A DNA stretch of 5,380 nucleotides from Bacillota bacterium (GCA_023394255.1 JAEXAZ010000275.1:1-5380); one strand, 5' to 3'. Positions 1-4,644 are shown, counted from the first letter of the stretch. Notes: generated from the sequence alone by a model not told the origin. Numbers and translations are program-made.

Positions 1-756
1 AGTTGAACCAGTGCCACCAGTCGGGCCAGTTTCACCGGTCAAGCCAGTATCACCAGTCGGTCCGGTATCGCCGGTCGGACCTGTGTCCCCAGTAGGACCA
101 GTGTCCCCAGTAGAACCAGTGTCCCCAGTCGGGCCAGTTTCACCGGTCAAGCCAGTATCACCAGTCGGTCCGGTATCGCCGGTCGGGCCAGTGTCGCCAG
201 TCGGTCCGGTATCGCCAGTCGGTCCGGTATCGCCGGTCGGGCCAGTGTCGCCGGTCGGGCCAGTGTCGCCGGTCGGGCCGGTGCCGCCAGCCGGACCGGT
301 GGGCCCAGTAGGACCAGTATCACCAGTGGGTCCGGTAGGCCCTGCAGACGCAGCATCACATGCTAAAACCACAAGCGTTGCAGTAACGGGAACGATCGCG
401 GAATAGTATATGATATCTGTGCTTGCATTAACCAGTGAAACCGTTACAGGGGCGGTTGTGACATTAATAGTACTGACACCAACGACTTCCCCAACTTTCA
501 GGGGAGAATTTCCTTCCAGAAAGTCGCCCTGCGATGAAGATAATGCGAATACTGTTCCGTTTGCGGAATTCGTTGACTGTGTTGTCACCCACCAATCAAA
601 TTCATATATTCCAGCCGCGTTTAGAGTGATCATTCCGGTTGTTTCGTCATAACTGATATTATCCGACGAAATAACTGTCGTATCAAAAATCACATTCTCA
701 TTCACATTGACGCTGCCCGCGGCTAATCGCTCTATTTGTAATGCTTTGAAACTCAT
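1..756 (-). CDS. Collagen-like surface protein, N-terminal part (3' end outside window)
   Basis: Reading minus from ATG at 756-754 gives 252 codons with no stop to base 1, so the C-terminus lies off the left edge. A GGAGGT ribosome site (772-767) sits 10 bases upstream. Residues 1-138 form a beta-rich domain without an obvious signal peptide, starting MSFKALQIERLAAGSVNVNE and including a GIYEFDWWV strand. This resembles the C1q/TNF-like jelly-roll heads found on bacterial collagen-like and exosporium proteins. From G139 to the window edge there are 38 uninterrupted Gly-X-Y triplets, mostly GPT and GDT with single GET, GLT, GST, GPA and GGT variants. Thr in the Y position is typical of Firmicute collagen-like proteins and often glycosylated. 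The head lies N-terminal to the collagen stalk, whereas BclA has it C-terminal. Surface, spore-coat or exosporium location is inference. The plus-strand reading of the repeat (Pro-Val-Gly/Ser-Pro) is an antisense shadow. Confidence 0.88.
   Translation of the reverse strand, partial: MSFKALQIERLAAGSVNVNENVIFDTTVISSDNISYDETTGMITLNAAGIYEFDWWVTTQSTNSANGTVFALSSSQGDFLEGNSPLKVGEVVGVSTINVTTAPVTVSLVNASTDIIYYSAIVPVTATLVVLACDAASAGPTGPTGDTGPTGPTGPAGGTGPTGDTGPTGDTGPTGDTGPTGDTGPTGDTGPTGDTGPTGDTGLTGETGPTGDTGSTGDTGPTGDTGPTGDTGPTGDTGLTGETGPTGGTGST
17..342 (-). repeat. Collagen-coding tandem repeat with a 108-bp duplication
   Basis: The Gly-X-Y stretch is built from 9-base codon triplets that often pair into an 18-base unit coding for GPTGDT. 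Superimposed on this, bases 17-78 and 125-186 are identical over 62 bases, an offset of 108 bases (six 18-base units). The copy includes the rarer GLT-GET triplets, so it marks a segmental duplication rather than chance similarity. Arrays of this kind vary in length by slippage or unequal recombination. Confidence 0.85.
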
Positions 757-766
757 TGTATATTAC

Positions 767-772
767 ACCTCC
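767..772 (-). promoter_or_regulatory. Ribosome binding site of the collagen-like gene
   Basis: GGAGGT on the minus strand lies 10 bases before the ATG at 756. It fixes the start of a gene whose stop lies outside the window. No convincing sigma-A promoter is seen between it and the hairpin at 874-902. A sporulation-type promoter is possible, but no clear match was found. Confidence 0.7.
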
Positions 773-873
773 ATATTATTGAAAGACCGATTCACGCCAT
801 TCCTGAGTCACAATGGCGATTAGAATCGTATAACATAATATGTGTTAGTGGGCCGTTTCGTACTGTGACTTAA

Positions 874-902
874 TACCCCCGGCATTTATAATGCCGGGGG
901 TA
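874..902. terminator. Perfect GC-rich hairpin, possible second terminator
   Basis: A 12-bp perfect inverted repeat (874-885 with 891-902) encloses a 5-base TTATA loop. It lies after the tRNA operon and before the collagen-like gene on the minus strand. Neither side has a proper U-tract after the stem: the minus strand continues TTAAG and the plus strand AAAAATC. It may be a backup terminator or an insulating structure. Terminator function is uncertain. Confidence 0.4.
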
Positions 903-907
903 AAAAT

Positions 908-965
908 CTATTTATAAAACGGATCATGCCGCGCAGAGTACATAAAGAACTCTGCACGGCATGAT
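908..965 (-). terminator. Terminator of the tRNA-Thr/tRNA-Tyr operon
   Basis: On the minus strand, bases 965-949 pair with 939-923 over 17 bp around a 9-base loop. The single imperfect position is a U-G wobble in minus-strand RNA but a C/A mismatch on the plus strand, which argues that the minus transcript is the functional one. The stem is followed by CCG and TTTT, then AU-rich sequence. It starts 6 bases after the tRNA-Tyr CCA end. Confidence 0.7.
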
Positions 966-971
966 GCATTT

Positions 972-1056
972 TGGTGGGAGGAGATGGATTCGAACCATCG
1001 AAGTCACTGACAACAGATTTACAGTCTGCCCCCTTTGGCCACTCGGGAACCCTCCC
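972..1056 (-). tRNA. tRNA-Tyr (anticodon GUA)
   Basis: This is an 85-nt class II tRNA with encoded CCA (complement of 972-974). The acceptor stem GGGAGGG pairs with TCCTCCC, with one G-U pair. The anticodon loop reads CTGTAAA, with anticodon GTA at 1022-1020. A long variable arm is present, and the T arm GATGG/CCATC closes the usual TTCGAAT loop. The long variable arm together with the GUA anticodon is diagnostic of bacterial tRNA-Tyr. It lies 47 bases downstream of tRNA-Thr and is probably co-transcribed with it. Confidence 0.97.
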
Positions 1057-1103
1057 ATATTCAGTTGCGCCGCCAAACAGGATGCCTTCGAAAAAGAGTT
1101 GGC

Positions 1104-1179
1104 TGGAGCTGGTGGACGGACTTGAACCCCCGACCTGCTGATTACAAATCAGCTGCTCTACCAACTGAGCTACACCAGC
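1104..1179 (-). tRNA. tRNA-Thr (anticodon UGU)
   Basis: This is a 76-nt cloverleaf with encoded CCA (complement of 1104-1106). The acceptor stem GCTGGTG/CACCAGC is fully paired, with discriminator base U. The D arm has the usual TAGCTCAGTTGGTAGAGC form. The anticodon stem GCTGA/TCAGC encloses loop TTTGTAA, with anticodon TGT at 1146-1144. The T loop is TTCAAGT. It is the first gene of the operon, with a promoter about 35 bases upstream. Confidence 0.97.
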
Positions 1180-1211
1180 GGATTTGCATCTCTCTCATAG
1201 CGACGGGTTTT

Positions 1212-1240
1212 AGTTTAGCATAAATGTATCCGGTTGTCAA
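1212..1240 (-). promoter_or_regulatory. Sigma-A promoter of the tRNA operon
   Basis: Reading minus there is a perfect TTGACA (1240-1235), a 17-base spacer and TAAACT (1217-1212). A TGC directly before the -10 makes an extended -10 element. It sits 33 bases before the 5' end of tRNA-Thr, a suitable distance for a short leader. Confidence 0.85.
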
Positions 1241-1302
1241 TAGGGTTCCGAAAGAATCCGGGGCAAAGATTTCTTCGGAATCCATGCCATTCCCGGCTGC
1301 CA

Positions 1303-2190
1303 TTATGAGATCATTTGAAAGTATTGCCGCACGGTGTTTACATATTCTTCAGAGAGTTCAAATGCCCCGCTTTCCAACACGCTTCCGGACAGGGCAAGAT
1401 TGCCGGCAACCTGTGTCTCCAGCTTTGCAGTAAAGTCCGCGGCCTGCCTGCGCATTTCGTAGTCTGTATAAGTAATATTAGTCCGAATCAGATTGACTGC
1501 CAGACGGAATAATCCCGGGGAAAGGTCTTCACTCGCGGCGTTTAGATTCTGGTTAATGATCGCTTCCACAAGGCCGCCAAGGAATTCACTTTTCCCGACG
1601 GCTCCGTCTTTAAAATCCGGGTAGCCGAATAAATCCGCGACGTCCTGCCCGTCGAGACGCCGTTCGCCCGCCGCCAGGTTGACGTCGAATCCATCCCGGG
1701 TGTAAGAAACGTCGTAAGGAAGGGTATAGACCACTGTGCCGGTTTTTTCCGCAATGGTGATAAACATATCCCGGTTTAAAGACGCATAGCGGTCAATAAC
1801 GATGCCGAGGCGGCGGGAAAGCGCGTCTGCCGCTTGCTGTCCTCCTCCCGAACGGTACGCCTGCGCCAGTGTGACACCCCGCCCGTTCAGGGTGACCGCT
1901 GTTTCCGGCGGGAGCAGTGAAAGGGGGACTTGTCCATATTGTGGGTTAAAACGAAGCAGCAAAAAATCGCCGGGCGTGTTTTGGCTGTTAACGCCGGCAA
2001 CCAGCACGGTCAGGGTGTCCTGCGCCAGCGGGCGGTAGCGGTACTCGGGAGCCTCTTCCTCTACAGGCGTCTGAGGCATAGACGGCTGTACAACCATAAC
2101 GGCGCCCGTCATAACCAGGGAAAGAAATGCGGTAGTGAGTAAAAACGCCACAGTAAACGATCTCCACTTTTTTTGTCTGCCCTGCTCCAT
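1303..2190 (-). CDS. Membrane-anchored LCP (LytR-CpsA-Psr)-like protein, degenerate active site
   Basis: A 295-residue protein starting at ATG 2190 with a GGGAG site 7 bases upstream. Residues 11-34 form one hydrophobic segment after a basic N-terminus (signal anchor, type II topology), followed by a short acidic linker. Residues about 58-190 match the LCP pattern: LTVLVAGVN, GDFLLLRFNP (Asp75), LSLLPPETAV, the TLAQAYRSGGG region, LGIVIDRYASLN and RRLDGQDVADLF. LCP enzymes attach teichoic acids or other glycopolymers to peptidoglycan. Here the usual SIPRDT arginine is replaced (PPET, residues 94-97) and the Arg-rich YVRFR ending after LDG is missing. Transfer activity is therefore doubtful, and the protein may be a binding or regulatory paralogue. 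The C-terminal ~100 residues are helical with no recognised domain. The gene is separated from the upstream cyclophilin gene by a terminator, and no clear terminator follows it. Confidence 0.8.
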   Translation of the reverse strand: MEQGRQKKWRSFTVAFLLTTAFLSLVMTGAVMVVQPSMPQTPVEEEAPEYRYRPLAQDTLTVLVAGVNSQNTPGDFLLLRFNPQYGQVPLSLLPPETAVTLNGRGVTLAQAYRSGGGQQAADALSRRLGIVIDRYASLNRDMFITIAEKTGTVVYTLPYDVSYTRDGFDVNLAAGERRLDGQDVADLFGYPDFKDGAVGKSEFLGGLVEAIINQNLNAASEDLSPGLFRLAVNLIRTNITYTDYEMRRQAADFTAKLETQVAGNLALSGSVLESGAFELSEEYVNTVRQYFQMIS

Positions 2191-2279
2191 AGCAATCTCC
2201 CGTCCAAATTCATTCTCAGTCTTAGCATTGACCGCACTGCTGTAAGATTATTCATATCCCAAAAAGATTTGCGGGGCGC

Positions 2280-2312
2280 AAAAAAGCCGCGTACAAATGC
2301 TTTGTACGCGGC
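2280..2312 (-). terminator. Rho-independent terminator of the cyclophilin lipoprotein gene
   Basis: On the minus strand a perfect 12-bp stem (2312-2301 with 2297-2286) closes a 3-base loop and runs directly into six T residues (2285-2280). It begins 17 bases after the stop codon at 2332-2330. It separates this transcription unit from the LCP-like gene, which would need its own promoter in 2200-2279. Only weak -10-like boxes are seen there. Confidence 0.93.
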
Positions 2313-2329
2313 CAAAAGCTATTTTACTG

Positions 2330-3106
2330 TCAGGCAACTTCAATAGAAAGAATGGTAATATCCTCTTTGGGTTTATTTGCGTCGTCCCTCGGCGCGGAGG
2401 CAATCTTTTCGACGATATCAAGGCCCTCGACAACCTGTGCGAACACGGTGTCCTTAAAATCGTAATTGGGAACGCCGCCCAGCTTCAGATACTGGTCAAC
2501 GACCTTCTCAGGGAACCCGACATCGAGCATCTCCTCCGCCAGATCGTCGGATATGGAACTGTTCTGTATGATGTAAAAACGGCTGTCGTTTCGATCCTTG
2601 GAACCGCCGTTGTTCATCGCGACCGCGCCGTTAAAATGCCACAAATTAACGCTGTATTCGTCGTCAAACTTTTCCCCGCCTTCAAAGCTGCTTTCCCCTT
2701 TATTCCCGGTTCCCTCGGGGTCGCCTGTGCTGATCCGGACGCTGGGGAGCACTTCGTAGAACTTCTGGTTGTCATAATACCCTTTTTTCGCGAGCGCAAT
2801 CCAGTTTTCAACAGCCTTAGGGGCTTCTTCCGGATAGAGGACGATTTTAATGTCTCCGGCGCTTGTTTTAATGGTTGCTGTCTGGGAGTCGGCCGCGGGG
2901 GCCTGCGCCTGAAGCAGGGTGATATCCTCTTCGTCGATTTTCAGATTATGCCCGATAATTTCAGATTCGGTGGACGGCATGCTTTGGGCGGATTCGGACG
3001 CCGACGCATCGGAAGAAGCCGGAGCCGCCTCATTTTTTTTCCCGCAGCCGTAAAACATTACGGACAGCGCCAAAAGCGCGCTTAAAAGCAGGGCGATTTT
3101 TTTCAT
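2330..3106 (-). CDS. Cyclophilin-type peptidyl-prolyl isomerase lipoprotein, atypical active site
   Basis: A 258-residue exported lipoprotein. The start at 3106 (MKKIALLLSALLALSVMFYG) is chosen because GGAGG (3118-3114) lies 7 bases upstream and the signal peptide begins there. An ATG at 3130 would overlap that site. The lipobox is FYGC with lipidated Cys21. A Ser/Ala/Glu-rich linker follows to about residue 75. The cyclophilin domain spans about 77-258: TIKTSAGDIKIVLYPEEAPK, FYEVLPSVRISTGDPEGTG (116-134), AVAMNNGG (161-168), DSRFYIIQ (174-181) and TVFAQVVEGLDIV (220-232). The insert before TVFAQV is of the sort seen in clostridial relatives. By alignment to human CypA, R55 becomes E118, F60 V123, Q63 S126, Q111 R176, F113 Y178, W121 N214 and H126 D219. 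The fold is clear, but isomerase activity is questionable; a chaperone-like or binding role outside the membrane is an alternative. Confidence 0.9.
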   Translation of the reverse strand: MKKIALLLSALLALSVMFYGCGKKNEAAPASSDASASESAQSMPSTESEIIGHNLKIDEEDITLLQAQAPAADSQTATIKTSAGDIKIVLYPEEAPKAVENWIALAKKGYYDNQKFYEVLPSVRISTGDPEGTGNKGESSFEGGEKFDDEYSVNLWHFNGAVAMNNGGSKDRNDSRFYIIQNSSISDDLAEEMLDVGFPEKVVDQYLKLGGVPNYDFKDTVFAQVVEGLDIVEKIASAPRDDANKPKEDITILSIEVA

Positions 3107-3190
3107 AAAGGTACCTCCATATGTTTGCAATCACGGGCGGCTCGTTCAGCAGAACCGGATTTACCCGCTCAGACGAGGCTGATGGCGAAC

Positions 3191-3232
3191 AAAAGCCGCT
3201 TTGCGCGATACCGCCGCAGACGGCTTTGCCGT
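3191..3232 (-). promoter_or_regulatory. Structured 5' leader of the cyclophilin gene
   Basis: The promoter implies a leader of about 134 bases. Its 5' part can form ACGGC-AAA-GCCGT (3232-3220). Alternatively, AAAGCCG (3227-3221) can pair with CGGCTTT (3198-3192), which is followed by T-rich sequence. The two pairings share bases and exclude each other, a layout reminiscent of attenuators. No known riboswitch was recognised, and the stems are short. Confidence 0.25.
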
Positions 3233-3246
3233 TTGCTTATGCGGCT

Positions 3247-3274
3247 ATTATAGCATAAAACCCGATAAAATCAA
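3247..3274 (-). promoter_or_regulatory. Sigma-A promoter of the cyclophilin lipoprotein gene
   Basis: Reading minus there is TTGATT (3274-3269), a 16-base spacer ending in TGC and a perfect TATAAT (3252-3247), giving an extended -10 promoter. Predicted transcription starts near 3240, about 134 bases before the start codon. Confidence 0.85.
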
Positions 3275-3320
3275 TGACCCTGCGGGCTATTCATAGTAAT
3301 TTAACGGTTTGGACATGGAA

Positions 3321-3366
3321 AGGCGGCGCCGATGATTACCGGCGCCGCCTGGTTTGTTTTTCATTA
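3321..3366. terminator. GC-rich terminator-like hairpin
   Basis: An 11-bp perfect stem (3321-3331 with 3340-3350) encloses an 8-base loop. On the plus strand it is followed by GGTTTGTTTTTC, which resembles a terminator tail, but no plus-strand gene precedes it. On the minus strand it is followed only by TTTCC. It could end minus-strand transcripts coming from the promoters at 3391 or 3927 before they reach the cyclophilin promoter. Confidence 0.55.
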
Positions 3367-3391
3367 TAACAGTTTGCTTTCCCGCTTTCAT
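3363..3391 (-). promoter_or_regulatory. Extended -10 promoter directly before the 3321-3350 hairpin
   Basis: Reading minus there is ATGAAA (3391-3386, four of six matches to TTGACA), a 17-base spacer ending in TGT and a perfect TATAAT (3368-3363). The predicted start near 3356 is immediately before the hairpin. The transcript would therefore be a very short hairpin RNA or would read through toward the cyclophilin gene. Confidence 0.5.
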
Positions 3392-3490
3392 AGCCTATTT
3401 CGGCCCTGAAAATCCGGTCAATGTTCCGTTATCCAACGATTGTCAATTTTGCTGGCTTCAAATCAACTTCTTTTCTTTGGATTTTCATTT

Positions 3491-3892
3491 AAAAGTGCGA
3501 TTCCTTGCAAAAATGCCCGCACCAAATTATACACAAGGGGTTTCGCAAGACATTGCGGACGAACGGTCTGTCAGGATTAAAACGGTAAACCCGTTGCGCG
3601 TCTGGCTTCTGCCGTGGAAAATATCCGGCAAAATGGAAATCCAAGATGGGAATATGCCTTGTTGCCTTTGCGTTGGGTCTGACAAAATCCTTTCGCAGAT
3701 ATATGACCGCTTCCATGGTAAATCATATACATCCAAAGGGATATTGCCGCGACAGAAAAGCCGTGAAATGCATCCTTCTAAATCGTCCCGCACGGCGCTG
3801 AGCTCCCTGATGCAACGGAATCGCTTTGTGAATCGTCGTACATTGGAACCACCGCCTTTCCCGAAAATTTGTTTTCATTATGCCCTTTCTGC
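3491..3892 (-). ncRNA. Candidate long non-coding RNA, about 400 nt (unrecognised)
   Basis: Transcription from the consensus promoter at 3927-3899 would start near 3892. The downstream sequence has no long convincing reading frame. It offers several local helices: an 8-bp stem near 3720-3690, TGCCG/CGGCA, AACGG/CCGTT, and CGCAA-TGTC-TTGCG. It reaches a terminator-like hairpin GTGCG/CGCAC (3522-3518 with 3499-3495) followed by TTTT (3494-3491). It lacks the signatures of RNase P RNA, tmRNA and SRP RNA. A protein alternative is an 88-codon GTG-start frame (3793-3527) with AGGGAG 9 bases upstream and five cysteines, or a 51-codon ATG frame near 3880. I recognise neither. The promoter is strong evidence of transcription; non-coding status is inference. 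Confidence 0.3.
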
Positions 3893-3898
3893 ACCTTC

Positions 3899-3927
3899 AT
3901 TATACGCGAATAATTGTAAAATGTCAA
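3899..3927 (-). promoter_or_regulatory. Perfect consensus sigma-A promoter with no recognised gene
   Basis: Reading minus there is TTGACA (3927-3922), exactly 17 bases, then TATAAT (3904-3899). Both hexamers and the spacing match the sigma-A consensus fully. It points leftward into a region with no recognised gene and is divergent from the DUF1292 promoter, whose -35 lies about 60 bases away. Confidence 0.85.
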
Positions 3928-3987
3928 TACCATGTTTGCTCAATTTCACATAAATTTAGTAAATATATACAAGCTTGTTTTACAATT
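3912..3987. repeat. 10-bp inverted repeat spanning the divergent promoters
   Basis: AATTGTAAAA (3912-3921) is the exact inverted complement of TTTTACAATT (3978-3987). One arm lies in the spacer of the leftward promoter, and the other reaches into the -35 box of the rightward one. It could be a pair of operator half-sites or simply AT-rich coincidence. Confidence 0.3.
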
Positions 3988-4014
3988 GACATTTTGGGCA
4001 AGATGGATTAAGAT
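3986..4014 (+). promoter_or_regulatory. Sigma-A promoter of the DUF1292 gene
   Basis: There is a perfect TTGACA (3986-3991), a 17-base spacer and TAAGAT (4009-4014, four of six matches). Transcription would start near 4021, giving a leader of about 72 bases. Confidence 0.75.
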
Positions 4015-4015
4015 A

Positions 4016-4038
4016 GTATTGTCAACAAGAGACAGTAC
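4016..4038. promoter_or_regulatory. Dyad at the DUF1292 transcription start
   Basis: GTATTGTC (4016-4023) and GACAGTAC (4031-4038) form an 8-bp dyad with one wobble position around a 7-base centre. It begins directly after the -10 box and covers the predicted start. It may be a repressor operator or a 5'-leader hairpin. A further short GAGCA/TGCTC stem (4056-4072) lies just before the ribosome site. Confidence 0.35.
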
Positions 4039-4092
4039 CATTGATTTTGCTGATTGAGCAGGCATGATGCTCAGATAAAGGAGAACAACAGT

Positions 4093-4401
4093 ATGGCAGA
4101 CAACGAGATGGCAGCCGATCTGATCACATTGGTTGATGACGAAGGAAATGAGCACGAATTCGAAATTGTTGATACTCTTGAGCTTGGCGAGGAGCATTAC
4201 GTTGCTTTGGTAGCGGCAAATGACGCCGATGAGGATTCAGATGACGACGGTGAGCTGGTAGTGCTGAAGTCGGTCGTTGACGGAGAAGAAGAGTTTTTGG
4301 AAGCCATTGAGGATGAGGCTGAATTTGACCAGGTAGCCGGGATTTTCATGGAGCGTCTGGAAGAAGATTTTGATTTTGTTGACGGTGAGGAAGAATCCTA
4401 A
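4093..4401 (+). CDS. DUF1292 (UPF0473/YrzB-type) acidic protein
   Basis: A 102-residue soluble protein starting at ATG 4093, with AAAGGAG (4077-4083) 9 bases upstream. An in-frame ATG at 4054 precedes that ribosome site and was not chosen. The core pattern, ITLVDDEGNEHEFEIVDTLE (11-30), HYVALV (35-40), ELVVLKSVVDGEEEFLEAI (54-72) and a final EFDQVAGIFMERLEED helix, matches the small clostridial/bacillar DUF1292 family, whose function is unknown. The protein is extremely acidic: about 40 of 102 residues are Asp or Glu and only K59 and R88 are basic. In many Firmicutes the family gene sits with an ireB (DUF965) and a ruvX (yrrK) homologue. Here it stands alone with its own promoter and is followed within a few bases by a likely 6S RNA. 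Confidence 0.88.
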   Translation: MADNEMAADLITLVDDEGNEHEFEIVDTLELGEEHYVALVAANDADEDSDDDGELVVLKSVVDGEEEFLEAIEDEAEFDQVAGIFMERLEEDFDFVDGEEES

Positions 4402-4404
4402 ATT
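4376..4404 (+). promoter_or_regulatory. Possible 6S RNA promoter inside the end of the DUF1292 gene
   Basis: TTGTTG (4376-4381), a 17-base spacer and TAAATT (4399-4404) form a modest sigma-A promoter. Its -10 box contains the TAA stop codon. The predicted start, about 4411, coincides with the first base of the long closing stem of the downstream RNA. Processing from the DUF1292 transcript is the alternative. Confidence 0.4.
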
Positions 4405-4603
4405 GCGTTACTCCCTGCCGTACACGACAGCTTTGCCCATAATACTCCGATAACTGTATTTTGGGAGCCCGGGCGTCCGCGGCGGATTGAAGACCTCCCC
4501 TTTCGAGGGACGAAGGGATCATGAACCCGCGGAGAGGGCGTACCCACCTTTGTCGAAAGACGGGGTTGACAGCTGGCAAAGCATCGATACGGCGGGGCAA
4601 CGA
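4405..4603 (+). ncRNA. ssrS: Likely 6S RNA (RNA polymerase regulator)
   Basis: An RNA of about 195 nt with the rod-and-bubble layout of 6S RNA, which binds the sigma-70/sigma-A holoenzyme by mimicking an open promoter. The closing stem pairs CTCC (4411-4414) with GGGG (4594-4597), CCGTA (4418-4422) with TACGG (4588-4592), CGA with TCG, and GCTTTGCC (4430-4437) with GGCAAAGC (4575-4582). A large bubble follows (about 4438-4462 against 4546-4574), whose 3' side holds a GTC-GAAA-GAC hairpin. The apical arm pairs GGG (4463-4465) with CCC (4543-4545), GCCC (4467-4470) with GGGC (4536-4539) and TCCGCGG (4476-4482) with CCGCGGA (4527-4533). The GAGAGGGCGTACCCACC segment resembles clostridial 6S sequences as I remember them. 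Length, architecture and the following terminator agree. Exact ends are uncertain. Confidence 0.72.
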
Positions 4604-4616
4604 TACAACACAGACA

Positions 4617-4644
4617 GCCCGTTCCGGATCCGGAACGGGCTTTT
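4617..4644 (+). terminator. Terminator after the 6S RNA
   Basis: A perfect 10-bp GC-rich stem (4617-4626 with 4631-4640) closes a GATC tetraloop and is followed by TTTTGTC. It lies about 15 bases past the 6S closing stem. On the minus strand it has no T-run after the stem, so it serves mainly the plus transcript, and it separates it from the convergent CorC-family gene. Confidence 0.9.

Larger units (their letters stand above)
3107..4092. other. Gene-poor interval with promoters and hairpins
   Basis: Nearly 1 kb lies between the cyclophilin gene (minus) and the DUF1292 gene (plus). 3107-3274 is the cyclophilin leader and promoter. 3321-3391 carries a GC-rich hairpin and a second minus promoter. 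3491-3927 carries a consensus minus promoter and a possible RNA. 3954-4092 is the DUF1292 promoter and leader. Open frames exist on both strands of 3354-3953: a 199-codon plus frame starting with TTG and no ribosome site, and minus frames of 75 and 88 codons. They overlap each other, match no family I recognise and show no consistent codon preference. The stretch is visibly more AT-rich than the flanking genes. Confidence 0.6.

Noticed and set aside
11..406. Plus-strand Pro-Val-Ser/Gly-Pro repeat protein
   Set aside because: It is the antisense image of the Gly-X-Y repeat. The minus frame has a ribosome site, a folded N-terminal domain and strict Gly periodicity.
1241..1302. Imperfect TTCCGAA/TTCGGAA hairpin after the LCP-like gene
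   Set aside because: The stem is interrupted and no U-tract follows, so a terminator call is not supported.
2297..3085. 262-codon plus-strand open frame
   Set aside because: It lies antisense to the clearly recognisable cyclophilin gene and has no family match or ribosome site.
3107..3130. Upstream ATG at 3130 for the cyclophilin gene
   Set aside because: It overlaps the GGAGG site that serves the start at 3106, and the signal peptide begins at 3106.
3527..3793. 88-codon minus frame (GTG start, AGGGAG upstream)
   Set aside because: Kept only as an alternative to the ncRNA: no family recognised and an overlapping 75-codon frame is equally open. Conservation data would be needed to choose.
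3491..3892. RNase P RNA, tmRNA or SRP RNA
   Set aside because: The expected conserved segments (GAGGAAAGUCC-type, alanyl acceptor ends, GGAAGCAGC-type loop) are not present.
3354..3953. 199-codon plus-strand open frame starting with TTG
   Set aside because: It starts inside a hairpin tail without a ribosome site, runs over a consensus minus promoter, and its composition (Cys/Pro/Phe/Arg-rich) resembles no protein family.
4054..4092. Upstream ATG at 4054 for the DUF1292 gene
   Set aside because: The strong AAAGGAG site lies after it, and the family usually begins close to the MADNE-type start.
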